This document shows positions 34,309-42,911 of a DNA stretch of 64,000 nucleotides, in pieces (within the stretch, counting starts at the first letter, position 1; the number at the start of each line of letters is the position of its first letter). Source of the stretch: Candidatus Aminicenantota bacterium (GTDB lineage Bacteria; Acidobacteriota; Aminicenantia; Aminicenantales; Aminicenantaceae); NCBI GenBank assembly GCA_020348385.1, contig CP070750.1, positions 1,288,738 through 1,352,737 of the forward strand, given 5' to 3'. The notes under the pieces were generated by a model, which ran no database searches, was not told where the DNA came from, and saw only the letters and a list, made by a program, of their open reading frames with translations. The position numbers and the translations under genes are program-made.

Positions 34309-35004
34309 TTGGAAGCGGTAAAGCATTCACCGGAGCGAGTGAATAAGATCCTCATCCAAGAGGGAACAGGAAGGGCCAAAATAGCCGAAATTATCGGATG
34401 GGCAAAAAAAAACCGAATCCCGTTTTTTTTCTTACCCCCAAAAAAATTGAACAGCATAGATCCTCATCATCAAGGTGCGATTGGCCTTTTGGCGGCCAAG
34501 GAATACGCCTCTCTGGATGCGATCCTGTCGTCGTCGGAACTCCCCTTCTTGGTACTTCTGGACGGCATCGGAGATCCGCAAAATTTGGGCGCCATCATCC
34601 GGACGGCAGAAGGCGCAGGCGTGGATGGTATCGTCATTCCAGAGCGACGGTCCGTGCTGCTGACTAAAACGGTTGCCGTGGTGGCATCAGGGGCTCTGGA
34701 GCATGTGAAAGTGGCGCGCACGAAAAATTTGGCCCGGACCATGGATGAATTGCGAAAAAAAGAGGTGTGGTTGGTAGGGGCTGAAGGGGGGGGAGAGGGA
34801 CTGTGGCATGACTTTGACTATACCTTTCCCGTCGGACTCGTTTTTGGCTCTGAAGGCAAAGGAATGAGACGTTTGGTCCGCCAGAAATGTGACAAGGTTC
34901 TTTCCATCCCTCTCCTCGGGAGAATAACCTCCCTCAACGTGGCCGCGGCCGCCGCTATTTTTATGTATGAGGTCGTCCGTCAAAGAAAGTGTATTTGCCG
35001 ATGA
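34309..35004 (+). CDS. rlmB: 23S rRNA 2'-O-ribose methyltransferase (SpoU/TrmH family, RlmB-like)
   Basis: SPOUT methyltransferase. Motifs: LDGIGDPQNLGAIIRTAEGAGVDGI (motif 1), VFGSEGKGMRRLVRQKCD (motif 2) and IPLLGRITSLNVAAAAAI (motif 3, knot). The first canonical start, TTG 34309, would cut into the conserved N-terminal stretch that reads NSLLEAV. The frame stays open upstream (IQEKEKISRLNS), and ATT at 34270 (after AAAGGGGGAAGGG) or 34288 (after AAGGA) would restore it, so the true start is probably non-canonical. It lies just upstream of the ECF sigma gene. Confidence 0.9.
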   Translation: MEAVKHSPERVNKILIQEGTGRAKIAEIIGWAKKNRIPFFFLPPKKLNSIDPHHQGAIGLLAAKEYASLDAILSSSELPFLVLLDGIGDPQNLGAIIRTAEGAGVDGIVIPERRSVLLTKTVAVVASGALEHVKVARTKNLARTMDELRKKEVWLVGAEGGGEGLWHDFDYTFPVGLVFGSEGKGMRRLVRQKCDKVLSIPLLGRITSLNVAAAAAIFMYEVVRQRKCICR

Positions 35005-35048
35005 ATAAATCCAAAGACAACAGCGTATATAAAAATAGGAAAAAAGAA

Positions 35049-35648
35049 ATGTCAAAAGAAGTGGCATTAAACAAGGACCAGGTTTTTTCTGGTGGCAAAG
35101 TCCATACCTTGTTGGACAGAGAGATGTCGGAGAGGGAGATATTGGAGGTGGTGCAGAAGGGAGATAAGGAAGCTTATGGGGCGATAGTAAAAAGGTACAT
35201 GCATTCGGCCTATTATATCGCTTTAGGATTTGTCCACAATCAGCAGGATGCCCTGGATGTTTCCCAAGATGCCTTTATCAAAGCCTTCCGTAAGATCAAG
35301 ATGTTCGATACAAGCAAGCCGTTTTTTCCCTGGTTCTATCGTTTGCTGAGAAATCTCTGCATCGATCAGCTAAAGCGCAAACGCAGGATGCGTGAGATTC
35401 CCCTAGAGGATGTTCCCGTTTTTTCAGAGGAAAAGGAAGACCGGGAACTGAAGGAAACGCTATGGAAGGGCATAGAAAAGCTTTCCTTCGAACAAAGGGA
35501 AATCGTCATTCTTCGTTATTTTCGGCAGTATTCCTACGCAGAGATAGCCGAGCTCATCGGGAAACCGATCGGGACCGTGATGTCTTCCTTGTTTTATGCA
35601 AAGAAAAAGCTTAAGGGGATCGTCGGAAAATACATGGGTTTTGAATAG
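35049..35648 (+). CDS. ECF-type RNA polymerase sigma factor
   Basis: 199 residues from ATG 35049, which has AGGA 9 nt upstream. Longer starts (GTG 34989, ATG 35001) lack a site. Region 2 at about 45-95 (YYIALGFVHNQQDALDVSQDAF, KAFRKI, FFPWFYRLLRNLC) and region 4 at about 145-190 (LSFEQREIVILRYF, YSYAEIAELIGKPIGTVMSS). It is followed 21 nt later by a zinc-finger anti-sigma gene, the typical RpoE-like pair, so it probably answers an envelope signal. Its targets are not known. Confidence 0.92.
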   Translation: MSKEVALNKDQVFSGGKVHTLLDREMSEREILEVVQKGDKEAYGAIVKRYMHSAYYIALGFVHNQQDALDVSQDAFIKAFRKIKMFDTSKPFFPWFYRLLRNLCIDQLKRKRRMREIPLEDVPVFSEEKEDRELKETLWKGIEKLSFEQREIVILRYFRQYSYAEIAELIGKPIGTVMSSLFYAKKKLKGIVGKYMGFE

Positions 35649-35669
35649 GGGATCAATCAGGAGAAAATC

Positions 35670-36116
35670 ATGGACCATCAGAAAATAAAAGAACTCATTT
35701 CTTCCTACCATGACGGGGAATTGGGCAAAAGCGATAAGCAGTTGCTGGAAGAACACTTCGAGCAGTGCGCGGAGTGCCGGAGAGAATTCGAAGAAATGGG
35801 CAAATTTGAGGAGGTGATGGGAAAAATGAAACTGAAAAAACCCCGGAAAGAAATGTGGGAAGTCTACTGGAGCACAATCTACAATCGCCTGGAGCGAAGG
35901 TTTGGGTGGATTCTTCTCTCGATAGGTGGTATGATCTTATTGTTTTTTGGCGGCTATAAAGTCGTTGAAGGAATCATCCAGGACTCTTCCACTTCGCTAC
36001 TGTTGAAGGTCGGAATTCTTACCGCTCTCGGTGGGGTGGTTGTACTTTTGGTGTCCCTTCTCAGAGAGCAGTTGTTTGTTCACAAAAGAGAAAGGTACAA
36101 GGAGGTTGAGAAATGA
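35670..36116 (+). CDS. Anti-sigma factor with zf-HC2 domain
   Basis: 148 residues. The N-terminal zinc motif HFEQCAECRREF (His-x3-Cys-x2-Cys, about 29-40) marks the anti-sigma domain that holds ECF sigma factors. Two membrane segments follow (about 80-100 and 113-130: ILLSIGGMILLFFGGY and VGILTALGGVVVLLVSLL). ATG 35670 has AGGAGAAAATC upstream. The stop overlaps the ybjQ-like start (ATGA). Confidence 0.9.
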   Translation: MDHQKIKELISSYHDGELGKSDKQLLEEHFEQCAECRREFEEMGKFEEVMGKMKLKKPRKEMWEVYWSTIYNRLERRFGWILLSIGGMILLFFGGYKVVEGIIQDSSTSLLLKVGILTALGGVVVLLVSLLREQLFVHKRERYKEVEK

Positions 36117-36427
36117 TCATCGTTAACACAGATTTTGTCCCCGGAAAAACCATCAAAAAAACGCTGGGGTTGTGTCGGGGAAATACAATCCGAGCCCGTC
36201 ATATCGGACGAGATATATCGGCAGCACTCAAAAATGTCGTTGGAGGCGAGATTCGCGACTACACCAAAATGATGGCAGAGTCGCGTGAACAAGCGCTCGA
36301 TCGCATGATAGAAGAGGCAGAGGGAATGGGCGCCAATGCCGTCATCAATGTTCGGTTCACCACATCGATGATCATGCAGAGCGCCTCAGAGATCCTGGCT
36401 TACGGGACAGCTGTTGTAGTGGAATAG
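36113..36427 (+). CDS. YbjQ/UPF0145-family protein
   Basis: 104 residues, cytoplasmic. Family features: VPGKTIKKTLGLCRGNTIRAR, ALKNVVGGEIRDYTKMM, and AEGMGANAVINVRFTTSMI. UPF0145 proteins form pentamer-like rings and have been annotated as heavy-metal-binding; the role is unproven. It sits in the sigma/anti-sigma unit, so it may belong to the same response. The next gene lies in the same frame directly after its stop codon. Confidence 0.88.
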   Translation: MIIVNTDFVPGKTIKKTLGLCRGNTIRARHIGRDISAALKNVVGGEIRDYTKMMAESREQALDRMIEEAEGMGANAVINVRFTTSMIMQSASEILAYGTAVVVE

Positions 36428-36433
36428 AAAAAA

Positions 36434-37111
36434 ATTCGAAAACACATCGGTTTTTGTGCCCTTCTTTTTCTTGTCATTGCCTTTCCCTCCCGTACGGCAG
36501 GTGTATATCCATATACTTCGGAGACAGGAACCCTGTCCATCTACTTCATGCAGGAACAGGTGGGATATGAAGAGTATTCATGGGAAGAAGATGATACGGG
36601 CTTCACCTTGACGGTGCGAGGGAGGATGACAAAACCGATTGCTATCGAGATCGAGCGATTGGTTATCCGTCTGGATAAAAGCTTTATTCCCGAAAGATAT
36701 ACATTTATGGGACAGGTCAGTGGAGTGACACAAGATATCCAGAGCTTTTTTTCGGAAGGAAAGGTCGTGAACACCAAACAGGTGGCCGGCCAAGAACGGA
36801 CAGAAACCATGAATGTTAAGAGAGATGCCGTCCTTTTGCCCAATCCCATATTCTCTCCTTACATGGTTTTGACAAAAAAATTCCGTTGTGGCCTTCAAGA
36901 GACAGCGCAGATTTCTGCATATATCATTCCCCAAATGGAAATCCCCTCTGCCCTCGAACCAAAACAAGATTCTCCTTGTCATCTTATTCTGCGAATGGGG
37001 ACGACAGAAATCGAGATTGCGACGGATGAGGAGGGAGTTTTGAAAAGTCTGGCTATATCCTCCCAAAATCTGAGGATCCTGCGTACCCAGGTAGGTGTGC
37101 CCATCCATTAA
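36434..37111 (+). CDS. Exported hypothetical protein, start codon lost or non-canonical
   Basis: About 225 residues. The frame after the ybjQ stop TAG (36425-36427) reads KKIRKHIGFCALLFLVIAF, a clear signal peptide, then PSRTAGVYPY and a beta-rich body (TLSIYFMQEQVGYEEYSW). No ATG, GTG or TTG precedes the signal; the first candidate is ATT 36434. Removing one A at 36425-36427 would give GAATGAAAA, an ATGA overlap with ybjQ and a normal MKKIRKH start, so a one-base insertion or an assembly error is the simpler view. Without it, translation could begin at ATG 36548, lacking the signal. No family is recognised. Confidence 0.6.
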   Translation: MRKHIGFCALLFLVIAFPSRTAGVYPYTSETGTLSIYFMQEQVGYEEYSWEEDDTGFTLTVRGRMTKPIAIEIERLVIRLDKSFIPERYTFMGQVSGVTQDIQSFFSEGKVVNTKQVAGQERTETMNVKRDAVLLPNPIFSPYMVLTKKFRCGLQETAQISAYIIPQMEIPSALEPKQDSPCHLILRMGTTEIEIATDEEGVLKSLAISSQNLRILRTQVGVPIH

Positions 37112-37214
37112 CTCCTTCTCTCTCTTCTTCGATTTTCCATTAGGTTTTCATCGCTGCCTGACTGGGAAGCTAGTCGCTTTGTTAAAGCAGATTGTAGCTC
37201 GAGTACAGAAAGAG

Positions 37215-37243
37215 TTGCCAGGTCCCGATTTTTTCTATAGAAT
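37215..37243 (+). promoter_or_regulatory. Predicted accA promoter
   Basis: TTGCCA (37215-37220), 17 nt, TAGAAT (37238-37243), about 38 nt before the accA ATG. accA has no clear ribosome-binding site. Confidence 0.5.
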
Positions 37244-37280
37244 AATCGAGGTCATTCCATCGCACCATACTTTTTTGCCG

Positions 37281-38237
37281 ATGAAAGAAACAAAAGATTT
37301 TTACCAAATGGAAAAGGGCATCGTCGCTTTTAAAGCGGAGATAGACAGACTTCAGGAATCCGAGGAGCCGGACAAAAGGAAGAAAATCGAGGATCTGAGA
37401 GCAAAAATCAAGGAAGAATGGATCCGGATAAGCGCCAGTCTCTCCCCTATTCATATCGTGCAGCTAGCCCGCCATCCGAAAAGACCCTACACGCTGGACT
37501 ATCTGGAATCCCTGACGACTGATTTTACCGAGCTTCATGGTGATCGCCGGGCGGGTGACGATCCTGCACTCATAGCAGGGTTTGGATTTTACCATGGGCG
37601 AACAGCCGCATTCATCGGTCACCAGAAGGGACGGACCACAAGAGAGAGACTGGCACGAAACTTCGGGCAACCCAACCCGGAGGGATATCGAAAAGCCCTG
37701 AGGGTGATGAAGCTGGCAGAAAAATTCGGCTTTCCTGTGATCACCCTAATCGATACGCCTGGAGCTTACCCGGGAATTCAAGCAGAGGAAAAGGGACAAG
37801 CCGAGGCCATCGCTTTTAATCTTAAGGAAATCGCAAAACTCCGCGTGCCCGTGATCAACGTTGTGATCGGAGAGGGGGGAAGCGGAGGTGCCCTGGCCGT
37901 CGGCGTAGGGGATGCGATTTTGATGCTGGAGCACTCCTTCTACTCGGTGATCTCTCCGGAGGGTTGTGCCGCCATTCTTTGGAAGGATCAAAGTGCGGTG
38001 GACTTAGCCGCCGAGAACTTGAGATTTTTATCCAAGGATTTGATTGAATTTGGCGTTGTCGATACGGTCATTCCCGAACCCCCGGGAGGGGCCCACGTGG
38101 ACTATGAGTTTACGTTCAAAACTGTGGATAAAAACCTGCACGCAACGCTCAAAAAGCTGGAGGAAAAAACTCCGGAAGTAAGGATACAGGAGCGGTACCA
38201 GAAATTCCGCAAGATCGGGGTTTTCACCGAAAAATGA
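37281..38237 (+). CDS. accA: Acetyl-CoA carboxylase carboxyltransferase subunit alpha
   Basis: Transfers CO2 from biotin to acetyl-CoA in fatty-acid synthesis. 318 residues. ATG 37281 (or 37308, reading MEKGIVAFKAEID) matches the family start; the frame from 37095 lacks homology and is ignored. Motifs: RHPKRPYTLDYLESL, THLIDTPGAYPG-type loop (ITLIDTPGAYPGIQAEEKG), IGEGGSGGALA. The beta subunit (accD) and accBC are not in the window. hisS overlaps its stop (ATGA). Confidence 0.95.
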   Translation: MKETKDFYQMEKGIVAFKAEIDRLQESEEPDKRKKIEDLRAKIKEEWIRISASLSPIHIVQLARHPKRPYTLDYLESLTTDFTELHGDRRAGDDPALIAGFGFYHGRTAAFIGHQKGRTTRERLARNFGQPNPEGYRKALRVMKLAEKFGFPVITLIDTPGAYPGIQAEEKGQAEAIAFNLKEIAKLRVPVINVVIGEGGSGGALAVGVGDAILMLEHSFYSVISPEGCAAILWKDQSAVDLAAENLRFLSKDLIEFGVVDTVIPEPPGGAHVDYEFTFKTVDKNLHATLKKLEEKTPEVRIQERYQKFRKIGVFTEK

Positions 38238-39493
38238 GTTCGAAAAAAAAACAAATTGCCGCGATCAAGGGCACAAAGGATATCCTTCCACAGGAAGTCA
38301 GAAAGTGGCAGAGAGTGGAGGCCAAAGCCAAGGGGATATTTGAGCTTTACGGATACCGGGAAATCAGAACGCCGATTTTTGAAGCCACCGAACTCTTCGA
38401 GAAAGGAACGGGTCAAACCTCTGATATCGTCACCAAGGAGATGTATTCATTCGTGGACAAGGGCGGCCGTTCCCTGACTCTCCGTCCCGAGTACACCCCT
38501 TCCATCGCGCGTTCGATCATCGAGAACGGGCTTCATCTGCAGCCACAGCCGTTGCGTTTCTACTTCATCGGTCCTATGTTCCGGTATGATAAGCCCCAGA
38601 AAGGCCGGTACCGGCAATTCCATCAGATCGACATCGAAGTCTTTGGAGAGAAAAATCCAGCCATCGATGCAGAAATTGTGGAAATGGCCGATTTTCTCTG
38701 TGACTCCCTCAATATAACGGACAAAAGAATACTCGTGAACTCGGTAGGCTGCCGTCTATGCCGCCCTGCTTATCATCGGGACTTGAAAGCCTCTGCCGAA
38801 AGCCGCAGAGACGAGTTATGTTCGGATTGTCAGCGAAAGATCGAGACAAATCCTTTGAGGCTTTTTGATTGCAAAATCGAGGCCTGCCAGGAGATTGCAC
38901 AGGAATTCCCGAAAATCACGGGCTATCTTTGTCCAGAATGTGACGAACATTTCCGCAAGTTTCGTTCTTATCTGGATCTGTATGGAATAAAATACCGTCT
39001 CGAGCCGCTTTTGGTCAGAGGTTTAGATTATTACACCAAAACCACGTTCGAGATCATCTCGTCCAAACTGGGAGCCCAAGACTCCATCCTGGGAGGGGGA
39101 AGATACGACGATATGATGAAGGATTTTGGAGGGCCGGATATCTGTGGTACTGGGTTTGCTGTAGGGATGGAACGCTTGCTTTCCCTAGTTCCTTCTGAGG
39201 AAAAACCGGATGTTTTTGTCTATTTTGTTACCATGGGAGAGGAAGCCAGGAGGGCTGGGATGGAACTGGCGCGTGCTATTCGGAGAGTCGGAGTGGAGTG
39301 TTTGATAGAATACAAAGACCGTAGCCTCCGCAATCAGATGAGCCGAGCAGATAAATTGGGAGCGACTTGGGTATTGATCCTAGGTGAAGATGAAGTAGAT
39401 CAAGGGGTATACCAGTTGAAAAGAATGGAGTCGGGGGAGCAAAAAACGTGCTCCCGGGAGGAAATCCTCAAAATTTTTTCGGAGTCGACGTAA
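38234..39493 (+). CDS. hisS: Histidyl-tRNA synthetase
   Basis: 419 residues, class II. Motif 2 [15 protein letters not shown] and the His-specific loop [15 protein letters not shown] (about 257-271) are intact; motif 3 [11 protein letters not shown] lies near 310. A Cys-rich insertion (CRLC, CSDC, CPEC at about 175-235) may bind zinc, a lineage variant. The stop overlaps aspS by one base (TAATG). Confidence 0.95.
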   Translation: MSSKKKQIAAIKGTKDILPQEVRKWQRVEAKAKGIFELYGYREIRTPIFEATELFEKGTGQTSDIVTKEMYSFVDKGGRSLTLRPEYTPSIARSIIENGLHLQPQPLRFYFIGPMFRYDKPQKGRYRQFHQIDIEVFGEKNPAIDAEIVEMADFLCDSLNITDKRILVNSVGCRLCRPAYHRDLKASAESRRDELCSDCQRKIETNPLRLFDCKIEACQEIAQEFPKITGYLCPECDEHFRKFRSYLDLYGIKYRLEPLLVRGLDYYTKTTFEIISSKLGAQDSILGGGRYDDMMKDFGGPDICGTGFAVGMERLLSLVPSEEKPDVFVYFVTMGEEARRAGMELARAIRRVGVECLIEYKDRSLRNQMSRADKLGATWVLILGEDEVDQGVYQLKRMESGEQKTCSREEILKIFSEST

Positions 39494-41262
39494 TGGCATT
39501 CGACAATTTATCTGATTGGAATAGAACCGCCTATTGCGGAGACCTCCGCATCGATGATGTCGGTCAAGATGTGATTCTTTTCGGGTGGGTCCAAAAACAC
39601 AGAGATATGGGAAATCTTGTTTTTATCGACCTGAGAGATCGACAGGGGGTGATCCAGGTTGTGGTGGGATCCGAGAAAAAAGCGCTCCTTGAAAAAGCCA
39701 AAAAGCTCCGAATGGAATTTGTTTTGGGCATAAAGGGAACGGTAGATGCACGCGGGGATAAATTACGCAATCCCCAGTTATCGACCGGAGATGTCGAGGT
39801 CCAGGCCAAGGAATTGAAAATCTTGAACGCTTCAGCGGTTCCCCCATTTGTTGTGTCGGACCCGCCACAAGCGACAGAAGAATTGCGGTTCAAACATAGA
39901 TATCTGGATTTAAGACGTCCTTCCATGCAGCAAAATTTCAAGCTCCGCCATCAGGCAGCTCTTGCCGTCCGCAACTTTATGAGTCAGAATGGTTTTTATG
40001 AGATCGAGACACCGTTTTTGACAAAATCAACTCCCGAAGGGGCCAGGGATTACCTTGTTCCCAGCCGGATGTACAAGGGAAGATTTTTTGCCCTTCCCCA
40101 ATCCCCTCAGATCTTCAAGCAGTTGTTGATGATCTCCGGGTTTGATCGATACTTTCAAATCGTTCGTTGTTTCCGGGATGAGGATTTGCGGGCCGAGCGG
40201 CAGCCTGAATTTACCCAGATTGACATCGAGATGAGCTTTGTTTCCAAACATGAAGTGTATGACTTGGTAGAAGCCATGTTGGCAGCGGCTTTTGCAGTGA
40301 TAGATGTGAAGATTGACCGCCCGTTTCCCCAGTTTACTTACCAGGAAAGCATGGCCAAATACGGAACAGACAAGCCGGATTTACGCTTTGGAATGGAAAT
40401 CGTTGATCTGACAGAAATCAGCTCATCGGTGGACTCCCCGATCATACAAGGAGCATTATCCTCCGGCGGGGCTGTGAAGGCCCTCTTGGTGCCTCAGGGA
40501 GCTAGTTTATCCCGTTCTCAACTGGACAACCTCGGTCAAAAAGCCAGGGATCTGGGTGGAAAAGGGATCATATGGATAAAAAAACAGCAAGGATTCAAGT
40601 CGAGCTTAAAACTTCAAGATCGTGATTTCAAAACACTTTGGGAGAATCTTGGGGGCTCTGAACAGGATCTGGCTCTGTTGGTGGCCGGCGAAACAGACAC
40701 GGCCCTTAAGATATTGGGCGAGCTACGCCTGGAACTTATTCCCGAAGAGGCCAAAAAATCAGGAGTTTTTAGGTTTGCCTGGGTTACGGACTTTCCTCTC
40801 TTCGAATGGGATGCAGAGGAAAAACGGTTGTTTTCCATGCACCATCCATTTACCTCTCCACAGGATGAAGATTTGAGATTTCTGGAGGAAAAGCCGCTGC
40901 AGGTTAAAGCTAAAGCTTACGATGTGGTGCTCAACGGAGTCGAAATCGGGGGGGGGTCGATCCGAATCCACGACCTTGAGGTGCAAGAGCGGATATTCCG
41001 GATTCTCGGCCTGAAACCGGAAGAGATTGAAGCCAAGTTCGGATTTTTTTTGGAGGCTCTGCGTTTCGGTGCTCCTCCTCATGGAGGGATTGCCCTGGGA
41101 TTTGATCGTCTCGTGATGCTGTTGGCCGGCGAAGGCTCGATCAGGGATGTTATTCCGTTCCCCAAAACGACCAGCTCCCTTTGCTTGTTGACTGGCTCAC
41201 CTTCAGACGTTTCAGACAAGCAGCTTCATGAACTCGGTCTTCAAAAAAAAGGGGATGGCTAA
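39493..41262 (+). CDS. aspS: Aspartyl-tRNA synthetase
   Basis: 589 residues, the bacterial type. OB-fold anticodon domain at 1-110 ([20 protein letters not shown]), class II core with [20 protein letters not shown], and motif 3 [15 protein letters not shown] at the C-terminus. A GAD-like insert is present (about 290-420). Whether it also charges tRNA-Asn cannot be told here. ATG 39493 is taken from the overlap; the ORF start at 39448 lies inside hisS. Confidence 0.95.
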   Translation: MAFDNLSDWNRTAYCGDLRIDDVGQDVILFGWVQKHRDMGNLVFIDLRDRQGVIQVVVGSEKKALLEKAKKLRMEFVLGIKGTVDARGDKLRNPQLSTGDVEVQAKELKILNASAVPPFVVSDPPQATEELRFKHRYLDLRRPSMQQNFKLRHQAALAVRNFMSQNGFYEIETPFLTKSTPEGARDYLVPSRMYKGRFFALPQSPQIFKQLLMISGFDRYFQIVRCFRDEDLRAERQPEFTQIDIEMSFVSKHEVYDLVEAMLAAAFAVIDVKIDRPFPQFTYQESMAKYGTDKPDLRFGMEIVDLTEISSSVDSPIIQGALSSGGAVKALLVPQGASLSRSQLDNLGQKARDLGGKGIIWIKKQQGFKSSLKLQDRDFKTLWENLGGSEQDLALLVAGETDTALKILGELRLELIPEEAKKSGVFRFAWVTDFPLFEWDAEEKRLFSMHHPFTSPQDEDLRFLEEKPLQVKAKAYDVVLNGVEIGGGSIRIHDLEVQERIFRILGLKPEEIEAKFGFFLEALRFGAPPHGGIALGFDRLVMLLAGEGSIRDVIPFPKTTSSLCLLTGSPSDVSDKQLHELGLQKKGDG

Positions 41263-41310
41263 ACTAATCTCTGAGCTATAAGAAAACAGCAACAGGTTGC
41301 ACGTTACACG

Positions 41311-41640
41311 TCACACGCGACAGCCGCATTTCTTTTTCCCCAGAATTTTCCTCTGGATTTCGGGAGAATCCACAAATTCCGTTTGTCCCGCTTCACCAGT
41401 GGCCAACCTCACATCCAGGGGGCTCTGGTGTTTGTACCCGCGTTGATTCATTTCTTGAACCAGATCCTGATGGCGCAGGTACAGGGCTCTCAAACGGCCT
41501 TTCCATCTTTGTGTTTCGGGATGAAAAGCATATCCCTTTTTTCCTGTTGTTAAAATACTCCAAATGGCGTGCAACTCCCTGTGTTCTCCCAGCAGGTGGT
41601 TGCGGCATAGTCCTTTAGCCGGAATATCCCAAATCCTCAT
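41311..41640 (-). CDS. Pyrimidine-dimer DNA glycosylase-like protein
   Basis: 109 residues resembling the Pyr_excise (T4 endonuclease V-like) family: MRIWDIPAKGLCRNHLLGEH, RELHAIWSIL, and KKGYAFHPETQRWKGR. Members of this family cut thymine dimers caused by UV. The C-terminal 15 residues (LGKKKCGCRV) are Cys/Lys-rich and vary. Start ATG 41640 follows GGGAGGG and its own strong promoter. It is a single-gene unit, convergent with aspS. Confidence 0.85.
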   Translation of the reverse strand: MRIWDIPAKGLCRNHLLGEHRELHAIWSILTTGKKGYAFHPETQRWKGRLRALYLRHQDLVQEMNQRGYKHQSPLDVRLATGEAGQTEFVDSPEIQRKILGKKKCGCRV

Positions 41641-41655
41641 CCACCCTCCCCAGTC

Positions 41656-41684
41656 ATTAAAAGAAGTCTTTCTACTTTTGTCAA
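41656..41684 (-). promoter_or_regulatory. Strong sigma70 promoter for the UV-glycosylase gene
   Basis: TTGACA (41684-41679), exactly 17 nt, TTTAAT (41661-41656) on the - strand. The leader is about 10 nt and is almost filled by the GGGAGGG ribosome-binding site. Confidence 0.7.
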
Positions 41685-41811
41685 CGCTTACCTTAACAAG
41701 ATCGATGAAAGAACAGGTCTGTGTTTTTGAAACCCGAAACGGATTTGTTTTCGAAATTCATCTTCATGCTTGTTTTTAAAGGAAAATGGTTTGAGCTCTG
41801 TCGATCTGGAT

Positions 41812-42891
41812 TCAGAGATGCTCTTTTTTCCCTTTTTTGTTCAGGTATTCAACGACCTGTTTGACCTGTTGATCGCAATCCTTCCGGCATACCAGAAGAG
41901 CGTCTTCTGTGTCGACGATGATTAGATCTTCCACGCCAACAAGAGCGGTAATTTTGTCTGGATTATGCACCAGACAATTGGCCGAGTCCAAAAATATGCC
42001 ATCGCCACGAAAGGCGTTCCTCCGGTCGTCCTTGGCCCATAAGTCGGAAAGTGAAGACCAAGCTCCCACATCCGACCAGCCGAAATCTCCCCGGCACATC
42101 CAGACAGGCTGAGCTCTCTCCATCAGGGCGAAATCGATCGAAATAGAAGGGATGTCTTCGAACGCCGAGATCAGGAGAGATTCCTGCTTTGTCTCGAGCG
42201 CTTTAATCATTTTTTTCCAAAACGGAAACAATTCAGGAGAGTATTTTTCCAGCTTAAGCGGAAAGGTTTTGGCTTGCCAAAGAAACATCCCGGAGTTCCA
42301 GAAGTGGTTTCCGGCGTCCAGGAATTCCTTGGCTTGCTCAATGCCGGGTTTTTCCTTGAATTTTTCGACGGCAAAAAAGGTCTCTCCCGCCAGTTCGGTT
42401 GATTCCTGCGGGGAGATTTGAATGTATCCGTATCCTGTGGAAGGAAAGGAAGGAGGGATCCCGAAGGTAATGATAACGTCTTCGAGGGTAGAAATTCCTC
42501 GCCCTGCAGCTTCCAGTTTCTGTAAAAATAGTGCGGCGTCCTTTATCAAGTGATCGGCAGGCAGAGCGATCACGACTGCTTCAGGATTTTGGAGATAGAT
42601 GACGGCTGTGGCCAGCATTAATGATGGGGCAGTGTTTTTTCCCTTTGGTTCGGCAAGAAAATTCTCCTCTGGAATTTGGGGCAAGAGTTTTGTGATCGTA
42701 TTTGTCTGAGAGCGGTTGGCAATGGTGTAGATCTGTGAAGGATCAATAAGGGGCAACAGGCGGAAAACGGTTTCCTCGATCATGGTTTTGTCACTTATGA
42801 TCGGAAGGAATTGCTTGGGTTTTTTAATTCGACTCAAGGGCCAGAAACGGGTCCCGACCCCACCTGCCATGATCACGGCCCGAATATCCAT
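41812..42891 (-). CDS. manC: Mannose-1-phosphate guanylyltransferase
   Basis: Makes GDP-mannose for polysaccharides or glycolipids. 359 residues: nucleotidyltransferase loop VIMAGGVGTRFWPLSR at the N-terminus, FLAEPKGKNTAPSLMLA, and LPADHLIKD. It lacks the extra isomerase domain of the bifunctional ManA-ManC form. Start ATG 42891 has GAGAGGA upstream. It is the last gene of the rpmH-to-manC cluster and follows uppP by 20 nt. Confidence 0.93.
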   Translation of the reverse strand: MDIRAVIMAGGVGTRFWPLSRIKKPKQFLPIISDKTMIEETVFRLLPLIDPSQIYTIANRSQTNTITKLLPQIPEENFLAEPKGKNTAPSLMLATAVIYLQNPEAVVIALPADHLIKDAALFLQKLEAAGRGISTLEDVIITFGIPPSFPSTGYGYIQISPQESTELAGETFFAVEKFKEKPGIEQAKEFLDAGNHFWNSGMFLWQAKTFPLKLEKYSPELFPFWKKMIKALETKQESLLISAFEDIPSISIDFALMERAQPVWMCRGDFGWSDVGAWSSLSDLWAKDDRRNAFRGDGIFLDSANCLVHNPDKITALVGVEDLIIVDTEDALLVCRKDCDQQVKQVVEYLNKKGKKEHL

Positions 42892-42911
42892 TTATTCCTC
42901 TCCATTCTGAA

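Noticed and set aside
41263-41310. Terminator between aspS and the UV-glycosylase gene
   Set aside because: GCAA...TTGC offers only a 4-bp stem; too weak to call.
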